Assembly: GCA_000585055.1 (NCBI GenBank)
Contig: JEMX01000009.1
Coordinates: forward strand, 225 to 64,224
Length of the DNA stretch: 64,000 nt
Direction: 5' to 3'
Source: Candidatus Accumulibacter appositus
Lineage (GTDB): Bacteria; Pseudomonadota; Gammaproteobacteria; Burkholderiales; Rhodocyclaceae
In this document: in pieces, positions 58,570 to 64,000 of the stretch
Numbering within the stretch: position 1 is the stretch's first letter
Layout of the letters: each line of letters begins with the position of its first letter
The notes under the pieces: generated by a model
Told to the model about the DNA's origin: nothing
Databases searched by the model: none
What the model saw: only the letters and a program-made list of their open reading frames with translations
Made by a program: the position numbers and the translations under genes

Positions 58570-58779
58570 ATGAATTTCTCCGATGTCCTCAAGGCACTCA
58601 ACCAGGCATCGGCCTTCGAGCTGTAGCGCATGCGCGTGGCGATCGACCGGGTGCTCGAACAGCCGCACTGGCTGGACTCGATTCGCTCACGGCTGCGCGT
58701 TGGGCAGAGCGTCACCTATGCCGTGCGTGCCGGGGTGGCGGCCGGAAACCCGCAATTGGCTGGACCCATGCCAGTGAAA
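58570..58779 (+). pseudogene. Gene remnant with an internal amber codon
   Basis: A frame opens at ATG 58570 (MNFSDVLKALNQASAFEL), meets TAG at 58624-58626, and continues in the same frame as RMRVAIDRVLEQPHWLDSIR and RLRVGQSVTY before losing coding character near 58780. The continuity across a single stop suggests one small protein inactivated by a nonsense change and then truncated. No family is assigned. It lies between the PEP-CTERM gene and the DGR. Confidence 0.5.
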
Positions 58780-58909
58780 TCTTGCCGCAGGCGCTGTGGC
58801 AGCTGCCACTTCTGGGGGAGGGGATGCGTCAAGGGTCAAGCGAGGGCGGCGCGAATTTTTTGCGTCACACCTGGGCTTCGTCCTTCAGCCCAGCAGGCGG
58901 CAGCCAGGG

Positions 58910-59812
58910 TCACGCCTCCGGCGCACCCCCCGCTGCTGGCGGCAGGCGCTCCGCGCCCGCCGCCTGGCCGGTGGACCTCAGGGAAAAGCGGAACCCCAGG
59001 GAGCGGGAGCGGAGGTCGCGGGGCCTCAGGATGCGGTACGCGGAGCGCAGCCACCCGGCCCCGTCGAGCCACGAGCCGCCGCGCACGACGCGGGGGGCTT
59101 CGTCCTCCTCGGGGCCGCGCGGGTTTTCGTGCAGTTCGCCGTCGTACTGCCGCGGCCCGTCCGCGCACCACTCCCAGACGTTTCCGTGCATTTCGTACAG
59201 CCCCCAGTCGTTGGGGGCAAAGGATTTGACCGGCACCGTCTTTTCCCGGTAAAGGCCCTTCTCGCCGCCATCATAGGGATCATTGCCGTCGTAATTGGCC
59301 TGCGCCGGGCTGATCGTCGCGCCGAAGCTGAACGGCGTCTCGCTCCCGGCACGGCAGGCGTATTCCCATTCCGCCTCGGTCGGCAGTTCGAGTGTCACGC
59401 CCGACAACATCGCCTGCGCTTTTCCGAGGAAAGCTTGCACGTCGTCCCAGTTCACCAGCTCGACCGGATTCAAGCGGTCGTCCTTGAAGTGGCTCGGGTT
59501 GTGCCCCATCACCGCCTGCCACAGTGCCTGCGTGCACGCCGTGTCGGCCAGCCAGTAGCCGGCCGTCAGGCGCACCCGGTGGCGCGGCCCTTCGTCAGCG
59601 AATCGTTCGGCCTCATTTTCCGGCGAGCCCATCCAGGACTCGCCCGGCTCGATCCAGCGAAAACACTGCACGACGCCGGCGATCTCGACCTTGACCCACA
59701 GGCCGTGCTCGTCGTCGCCCCAGGCCGAGGCACAGGGCAGCGGCAGCACCGGCGGGCGACGCAGCGCCTCGGGAGGAAACGGCGGTTCAGAGGAAAGGCT
59801 GGCGCTGGCCAT
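58910..59812 (-). CDS. DGR target protein 1 (formylglycine-generating-enzyme fold)
   Basis: 300 residues from the ATG at 59812; the frame is open to 60118, through the template repeat, and ATG 60004 is another possible start. An N-terminal Pro-rich stretch precedes an FGE-sulfatase (C-type-lectin-like) domain: RWIEPGESWMGSP, ADTACTQALWQAVMGHNPSH, LPTEAEWEYACRAG, NDWGLYEMHGNVWEWCADG and RVVRGGSW. The variable repeat covers residues of about 238-279, near the C-terminus, as is usual. The active-site Cys pair of true formylglycine-generating enzymes is not present at the expected place, so a ligand-binding role is inferred. It is the last gene of the DGR. Confidence 0.85.
   Translation of the reverse strand: MASASLSSEPPFPPEALRRPPVLPLPCASAWGDDEHGLWVKVEIAGVVQCFRWIEPGESWMGSPENEAERFADEGPRHRVRLTAGYWLADTACTQALWQAVMGHNPSHFKDDRLNPVELVNWDDVQAFLGKAQAMLSGVTLELPTEAEWEYACRAGSETPFSFGATISPAQANYDGNDPYDGGEKGLYREKTVPVKSFAPNDWGLYEMHGNVWEWCADGPRQYDGELHENPRGPEEDEAPRVVRGGSWLDGAGWLRSAYRILRPRDLRSRSLGFRFSLRSTGQAAGAERLPPAAGGAPEA
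58941..58961 (-). other. Hairpin just downstream of variable repeat 1
   Basis: Nine-base stem with a GGA loop on the coding strand (GGCGGGCGC-GGA-GCGCCTGCC, one G-T pair), 15 bp past the end of the variable repeat. The core GGCGC-GGA-GCGCC also follows variable repeat 2 (61868-61880) but not the template. DGRs often need such a hairpin for retrohoming; the same bases also encode a conserved AGAERL, so the function is uncertain. Confidence 0.45.
58977..59100 (-). repeat. DGR variable repeat 1 (VR1)
   Basis: 124 bp aligned without gaps to the template at 60009-60132. I count 18 differences, all at coding-strand adenines of the template. Codons hit include AAC to CTC, AAC to GAC, AGG to TGG and AAC to ATC. 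Confidence 0.96.
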
Positions 59813-60008
59813 CGGAGTGGGGCAAGGCCCGGAAGGTGTTGCAGGGGCCGAAAGCGGCGGCCCGGGAGGCTGTCGGCGCCGGCATCCACCGCTTGCGCCT
59901 ACCGGCGCCCCGGGCGCCTTGCAGTTCGCCGACGCGATTAGCGGCGCCGGCAGGATGTCGCATCTGGTCCATGATCGTCGGCAAATCCATGCCTCTGCTG
60001 TCATCGAG
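59813..60008 (-). other. Region between TR and target 1
   Basis: Open in two minus-strand frames. One continues into target 1 (Pro-rich: QPPGPPLSAPATPSGPCPTP); another gives 67 codons from ATG 59993 ending in a stop near 59787 (begins MDLPTIMDQMRHPAG). Neither start has a clear ribosome site. It may be the 3' part of the DGR template RNA, which usually extends past the TR. Confidence 0.4.
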
Positions 60009-60132
60009 CTCAGGGAAAAGCGGAACCCCTGGTTGTGGTTGCGGTTGTCGCGGTGCCTCTGGTTGCGGTACGCGGAGCGCAGCCTCCTGGCTTCGTTGTT
60101 CCACGAGCCGCCGCGCACGACGCGGGGGGCTT
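60009..60132 (-). repeat. DGR template repeat (TR)
   Basis: 124 bp on the minus strand, starting 16 bp after the reverse transcriptase stop. Adenine-rich codons (six AAC, plus CAG, CAC, AGG, GAC, GAA) stand at the positions that vary in both targets, giving an Asn-rich virtual peptide (NNEARRLRSAYRNQRHRD, then NRNHNQGF). It supplies the RNA that is reverse-transcribed with adenine infidelity. The 3' ends of TR and VRs diverge directly after CCCTGAG on the coding strand (initiation-of-mutagenic-homology region). Confidence 0.96.
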
Positions 60133-60148
60133 TTTGTTTTGCTGATGC

Positions 60149-61177
60149 TCATCCCGAAGCCGTACTATACACCGCGCAGTTCCCGCCAGCCGCCAGCAGG
60201 CGCCGGCGAAAATCGAGGCTCTGGCAGCCGCACAGCGTCGCCAGGGCGAGATCGGCGGCGCGCTGCAAGTCGGTTTCGCTGACGATGGCCGCCGCCGCGG
60301 CGCGGTCGATGCGCTGCGTCGCAGCGCGAAAGCGGGCCAGCTTGCGGGGACTTGCCAGCACCACCCCCTGGCGGACGCGAAAGCCGCAGAACTGCATGCC
60401 GGCGTTGCTTGGCGCGATGCGCACCCGTGCCTTGAGGCGCAGGCCGCGTTCTTCCTGCAAATGAGTGCTGAGCGCGGCCAGGCTGCGCTCAGCGTCCTGC
60501 CGGCTGTCGCAGGCCCAGAAGATATCGTCCATGTAACGTACGACTTGGCCGCAGCCCGGGTGCGCGAGCAGCAGCCGGTCAGCGCTGTCAAGGTAGGCGT
60601 TGGCGAAATGCTGCGAGGTCAGCGCGCCGATGGGCAAACCTCGTCCCGGTCCACTGGTCGTCCCGGACTCGATAATGCGCGCCAGCAAACGCAGAAAGCG
60701 CGCTCCCTTGAAGCGCCGCGCGAGCAGTTCGAGCAGGAGGTCGTGGCGGATCGACGGGAAATAAGCGTCGACATCGACCTGGACGAAGATCGGCCAGGCG
60801 CGCAGGGCGCGCTGCACTGCCGCCACGGCGGCATGCACGCCCTTGCCGGGTCGGCAGGCGTAGCAGCCGTCGACCAACATGCGCTCGAAGCGTGCTTCGG
60901 CAAGGTTGAGAATCGCGTGATGCAGCACGCGGTCGGCAAAGCACGCGGCGTGGATGGTGCGCCGTTTGGGGTCGTGGATGACAAAGGCGCTGGCCCGTCC
61001 GGCCGGAGCGCGCTCGCCGAGTATGGCGTCGGCCAGCTCGTCAAGGTGGTGCTCCAGACGGGCGAGAAAACGCGCCACTGCCGGCCGTCCGGCCTTGCCG
61101 CGCGCAGCCTTCCAGGTCGCCAGAGCGAGGTTCTGCCGGTCGGCCAAAGCTTCCAGCGTGATCGCCTGACGGTGCAC
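60149..61177 (-). CDS. DGR reverse transcriptase
   Basis: 342 residues from the GTG at 61177, 10 bp after the HRDC gene; upstream open frame to 61420 overlaps that gene and has no conserved sequence. RT motifs in order: DPKRRTIHAACFADRVLHHA, YACRPGKGVHAAV, VQVDVDAYFPSIRHD (first catalytic Asp), GLPIGALTSQHFANAYL and catalytic YMDD (215-218). The IGxxxSQ form of motif 4 is characteristic of DGR reverse transcriptases rather than group II introns or retrons. No maturase domain. It copies TR RNA to mutagenised cDNA that replaces the VRs. Confidence 0.96.
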   Translation of the reverse strand: MHRQAITLEALADRQNLALATWKAARGKAGRPAVARFLARLEHHLDELADAILGERAPAGRASAFVIHDPKRRTIHAACFADRVLHHAILNLAEARFERMLVDGCYACRPGKGVHAAVAAVQRALRAWPIFVQVDVDAYFPSIRHDLLLELLARRFKGARFLRLLARIIESGTTSGPGRGLPIGALTSQHFANAYLDSADRLLLAHPGCGQVVRYMDDIFWACDSRQDAERSLAALSTHLQEERGLRLKARVRIAPSNAGMQFCGFRVRQGVVLASPRKLARFRAATQRIDRAAAAAIVSETDLQRAADLALATLCGCQSLDFRRRLLAAGGNCAVYSTASG

Positions 61178-61187
61178 GTTTCGCCGC

Positions 61188-61658
61188 CTAGGCCGGCGCC
61201 AGGGCCTGTTGCAGGACGGCGAGAAAGCGCTCGGCGTAACGTTCCAGTCGCGCCGGACCAACGCCGTCGATGGCTCCGAGCGCTTCGAGCGTGCGCACCC
61301 GTCCGCGCACCATGTTGGCCAGCTGCTCGTTGGTGAACACCGCGTACTGCGCCACCGCCTCGCTCTCGGCGATGCTCTTGCGCAAGGCTCGCAACTGCAC
61401 GAAGACCGCGAAATCGGCATCGTTCAAGACCTCGCGATAATCGATCCGGCGAGCGCTGCCCTGATCGGCCTTCAAGGCGTCTGGCAGCGGGCCAGGGCCG
61501 GGCGCCAGACTGACGCAGATCGCCCAGAACGACGCTTCGCCGGCGGCCACCAGCTGGCGCTCGACGCTGAGCACGCGACTGGCGGCGAGCAGCTGGTTGA
61601 GTTCGGCCTCGGCGGCGCCCGGATTGCACGCCGGAATGGCGAAAAAGCGGTAACTCAT
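61188..61658 (-). CDS. DGR accessory protein with HRDC domain
   Basis: 156 residues from the ATG at 61658 (AAAGGA upstream). The N-terminal half starts MSYRFFAIPACNPGAAEAEL and has RVLSVERQLVAAGEASFWAI; the C-terminal half (about 78-152) is a helical HRDC domain (LRALRKSIAESEAVAQYAVF, EQLANMV, LEALGAIDGVGPARLERYAE). HRDC proteins are a recognised alternative to the Avd accessory factor in DGRs and may bind RNA or cDNA. It sits between target 2 and the RT gene, 36 bp and 10 bp away. Confidence 0.88.
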   Translation of the reverse strand: MSYRFFAIPACNPGAAEAELNQLLAASRVLSVERQLVAAGEASFWAICVSLAPGPGPLPDALKADQGSARRIDYREVLNDADFAVFVQLRALRKSIAESEAVAQYAVFTNEQLANMVRGRVRTLEALGAIDGVGPARLERYAERFLAVLQQALAPA

Positions 61659-61694
61659 CACTGCAAATCCTTTTTCAAAACGCCTGCCGCTGGC

Positions 61695-64000
61695 CTATTT
61701 CTTTTTGCCAGGGGAGCGTCGGAAAGCGCCGCCGAGCTTTTCGAGCAGTTTGTCGACGCCGCTTCGCGGCGGTTCGGCAGCCGCCGAACCGCCGTGGCCT
61801 TGCCGTCCCGGCAAGGCCGGTAAATCCTGCGGCCCCTCCGGGGCCTCCGACCGCTTCTCGTGCCGGAGGCGCTCCGCGCCCGCCGCTTGACCGGCGGACC
61901 TCAGGGAAAAGCGGAACCCCAGGTAGAGGGAGCGGTAGACGCGGGGCCACTGGTCGCGGTACGCGGAGCGCAGCCTCCCGGCAGCGTAGAACCACGAGCC
62001 GCCGCGCACGACGCGGGGGGCTTCCCTGTCCTCCGGGCCGCGCGGGTTCTCGTGCAGTTCGCCGTCGTACGGCCGCTGCCCGTCCGCACACCATTCATCA
62101 ACGTTGCCGTGCATTTCATACAGCCCCCAGTCGTTGGGCGCAAAGGATTTGACCGGCACCGTCTTGTTCCGGCTAAGGCCTTTGGCGCCGCCATCATAGG
62201 GACGATCGCCGTTGTAATTGGCCTGCGCCGGGGTGATCGTCGCGCCGAAGCTGAACGGCGTCTCGCTCCCGGCACGGCAGGCGTATTCCCATTCCGCCTC
62301 GGTGGGCAGGTCGACCTTTACCCCTGGCAGCATCCCCTGCGCTTTTTCGAGGAAGGCTTGCACGTCGTCCCAGTTCACCTGCTCGACGGGATTCAGAGGG
62401 GCGTCCTTGAAGTGGCTCGGGTTGCGCCCCATTACCGCCTGCCACAATGCCTGCGTGCACGCCGTGTCGGCCAGCCAGTAGCCAGCCGTCAGGCGCACCC
62501 GGTGGCGCGGCCCTTCGTCGCTATGGCGCTCCGCCTCGTTGTCTGGCGAACCCATCGAGAATTCCCCTGGCTCGATCCAGCGAAAACGCTGCACGACGCC
62601 GGCGAAGTCTACGTCGAGGTAGAGGCCGTGGCGGTCGCGTGCCATCGCCTTTGCCCAGGCTGGGCGCGGCGTCCGGACGAAGCGATAGCTGCGGCCGGCG
62701 CTATAGAGCGAGATACTGCTCAGCTCGGTGGCAAGTCCGACCGGCAGTGGCAGCGGGATGTCGCCGGCTTCGATCCAGCTATTCCGCCGGCCAGCCGCGG
62801 GGCTGCTTTCGCAGACGACGCCGCCCTGGTAGAGAATGCCCGGCCAGCGAACAGCTTCGTCCGGCGCCGGGTGTAAAAAGAAGCGATCGTCCTGCTGCTG
62901 CAGCCAGCAGCGGCGCTCTGCCATTCCTTGCCGGCCCGCGTTTCGCGCTGCAGCGATGTCGGCAGCCTGGAAGCCGTCTGGAATCTCGCTGTTGCCGGTC
63001 AAGGCCCAGAGCGGCGCAAGCAGCGTGGAATTCGCTTCTACCCAGCCGCTATCCTTTCCATGGCGGTAGAGCAGGTCACGGGCGTAGTCGGGGGCATCGC
63101 CGGGCGTGTCCTGCGGATGAGCGGCGAAACGGGCAAACCACTTTTCTGCCTGCTTCACCGGCGCTTCGAATTCCGGGCTCCTGGCGAGCTCGGGCGGCAC
63201 GTGCGCCCGCCAGATCAGCAGCTCCGCATTCTCGGTCGAACGCCCGCGCCAGGCGTGCGCGTACAAGGTGCGGCGCAGGATTTCCTGTTGCTCGGCGGGA
63301 CCGATCTCCTTCTGGAAGCGATCGCGGTAGGTGGCGACGTGGTCCGGCGCTATCTCGCAGAAACGGTAACCTGCCGCCACCACCGGTGCGTAGGACCAGA
63401 CGATGGCTTCCAATCCGGGCTCGGCGGCGGATGCCGGGCTTATGCTGCGCAAGGAACGCAGCAGACCGGGTTCGACGCGTACGCAGCAGGCGATGCGCGC
63501 AAGCAGGGTTTCCCGCAGATGCGCCGTGTTGGCCGAGTTCACCGCCCCTTGCGGCCGGACCGGGCGCATGCCGTGCTCGCCATTGAGGCAGTGCACGCGG
63601 CCGTGCCGTGCTGCTTCTTCCGGGACCAGGCTCGGCGACATGGGTACCCAGGCGACGGGTGGTGTCCCGTGTTCGGCCAGACCTTGCATAAAGGTTTGCC
63701 ACGCTTGCGCCTTGCCGGGGTCGCCGGCGAGTAGTCCAAGGTCACCGAGCAGCAGCACCTGTGTGCCGGGAGCGGGCAGGGGGATCGGGCGCCGGGTGGC
63801 AACTGCCCGGCCGCGCCCGCGTTGCACCGAGAGAGTGACGAAGGGCGACTCGTTGACCACCCACAGGCTCAGGTTGCCATCACCATGCCGGCGGGACACT
63901 TCGCGCCAGAGTTGAGCGTAGTCTTTCTCGTAGGGCAGCAGGCGGTCGGCGATATCGATGACCACCAGCAGTTCGCCGCCCCAGTGGGTCAGGCGACGTC
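61695..64000 (-). CDS. DGR target protein 2 (vWA-like N-terminus plus FGE fold), 5' end outside window
   Basis: At least 767 codons; the frame is open past 64000, so the start is missing. N-terminal part seen here begins with THWGGELLVVIDIADRLLPY and LSLWVVNESPFVTL, resembling a von Willebrand A-like fold without a full DxSxS metal site. A helical middle region follows, then an FGE-sulfatase domain: RWIEPGEFSMGSP, LPTEAEWEYACRAG, NDWGLYEMHGNVDEWCADG. Variable repeat 2 lies about 67 residues before the C-terminus, which ends in a basic tail (RRSPGKKK). The FGE part is nearly identical to target 1. vWA-FGE architecture is known from NTP-dependent conflict systems with MoxR ATPases; that link is inferred. 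Confidence 0.85.
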   Translation of the reverse strand, partial: RRLTHWGGELLVVIDIADRLLPYEKDYAQLWREVSRRHGDGNLSLWVVNESPFVTLSVQRGRGRAVATRRPIPLPAPGTQVLLLGDLGLLAGDPGKAQAWQTFMQGLAEHGTPPVAWVPMSPSLVPEEAARHGRVHCLNGEHGMRPVRPQGAVNSANTAHLRETLLARIACCVRVEPGLLRSLRSISPASAAEPGLEAIVWSYAPVVAAGYRFCEIAPDHVATYRDRFQKEIGPAEQQEILRRTLYAHAWRGRSTENAELLIWRAHVPPELARSPEFEAPVKQAEKWFARFAAHPQDTPGDAPDYARDLLYRHGKDSGWVEANSTLLAPLWALTGNSEIPDGFQAADIAAARNAGRQGMAERRCWLQQQDDRFFLHPAPDEAVRWPGILYQGGVVCESSPAAGRRNSWIEAGDIPLPLPVGLATELSSISLYSAGRSYRFVRTPRPAWAKAMARDRHGLYLDVDFAGVVQRFRWIEPGEFSMGSPDNEAERHSDEGPRHRVRLTAGYWLADTACTQALWQAVMGRNPSHFKDAPLNPVEQVNWDDVQAFLEKAQGMLPGVKVDLPTEAEWEYACRAGSETPFSFGATITPAQANYNGDRPYDGGAKGLSRNKTVPVKSFAPNDWGLYEMHGNVDEWCADGQRPYDGELHENPRGPEDREAPRVVRGGSWFYAAGRLRSAYRDQWPRVYRSLYLGFRFSLRSAGQAAGAERLRHEKRSEAPEGPQDLPALPGRQGHGGSAAAEPPRSGVDKLLEKLGGAFRRSPGKKK
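61868..61880 (-). other. Hairpin downstream of variable repeat 2
   Basis: GGCGC-GGA-GCGCC stem-loop, 19 bp past the end of VR2. It is the counterpart of the hairpin after VR1. Confidence 0.4.
61900..62023 (-). repeat. DGR variable repeat 2 (VR2)
   Basis: 124 bp, gap-free alignment with the template (60009-60132). I count 16 differences, all at coding-strand adenines of the template. The pattern is independent of VR1 (for example AAC to TTC and AAC to TAC at the first two variable codons). Confidence 0.96.

Noticed and set aside
60004-60118. Template repeat as the real N-terminus of target 1
   Set aside because: The TR works as a non-coding template in known DGRs. The open frame is expected because the TR has the same codon phase as the VR, and no ribosome site precedes it.
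60149-61177. Group II intron maturase or retron reverse transcriptase
   Set aside because: No maturase/endonuclease domain or intron structure is present. The IGxxxSQ motif and the neighbouring TR/VR pair identify a DGR enzyme.
61178-61420. N-terminal extension of the reverse transcriptase to 61420
   Set aside because: It overlaps the HRDC gene in another frame, has no ribosome site and has Arg/Ser-rich shadow composition. The GTG at 61177 fits RT family length.

Overview
The window looks like chromosomal DNA of a high-GC betaproteobacterium of the Rhodocyclales, most like the 'Candidatus Accumulibacter' group. This is an inference from gene content: a compact glycogen operon (pgi-pgm-glgC-glgA), a PHA-type thiolase, cytochrome cd1 nitrite reductase, FNR-linked microaerobic genes, a PEP-CTERM protein with a sigma-54-like promoter, and the betaproteobacterial bioAFHCD order. 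No phage, conjugative element, IS or CRISPR array was seen.

Layout. 0-5 kb: gene remnants, a PLP-dependent decarboxylase, and a Na,K-ATPase-like P-type ATPase broken by a 26-bp tandem duplication. 5-9 kb: msrB-msrA, two PaaI-type thioesterases, a tartrate/D-malate dehydrogenase and an SH3-domain protein. 9-14 kb: argP/argO, then an SOS cassette lexA-imuA-imuB with a canonical LexA box; imuB is frameshifted by a 25-bp tandem duplication. 14-23 kb: hemerythrin, pgi, pgm, glgC, glgA, DUF1015. 22.6-32.4 kb: selD, copZ, copA/ccoI, a TauE/SafE-like protein, hemN, fnr, and a hemerythrin/DUF2249/membrane-protein operon, with FNR boxes at the hemN/fnr and hemerythrin promoters. 32.7-37.4 kb: a universal stress protein, a retropepsin-like protease, a CoA pyrophosphatase and a thiolase. 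37.6-42.4 kb: biotin operon. 42.4-50.4 kb: DUF2863, DUF2934, a 1.4-kaa SNF2 helicase and queA. 50.6-57.2 kb: tRNA-Leu, menA, cobA, nirS, cytochromes c, ppsR and an SDR. 57.4-58.5 kb: PEP-CTERM protein.

The most notable system is at 58.9-64.0 kb: a diversity-generating retroelement (DGR). On the minus strand, in transcription order, it has a large target gene running off the window edge, an HRDC-domain accessory gene, a DGR-type reverse transcriptase, a 124-bp template repeat (TR), and a second target gene. Both targets end in formylglycine-generating-enzyme-fold (C-type-lectin-like) domains carrying 124-bp variable repeats. They differ from the TR at 18 and 16 positions, and every difference falls at a coding-strand adenine of the TR.

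Two patterns run through the window. First, an approximately 126-bp three-hairpin interspersed repeat (here 'repeat A') has six main copies, all in the same orientation; four of them abut start codons of minus-strand genes. Second, there are at least six short direct tandem duplications (17-36 bp). Two break otherwise intact genes and a third shifts the frame of a gene remnant. They are either assembly errors or a real mutational signature.
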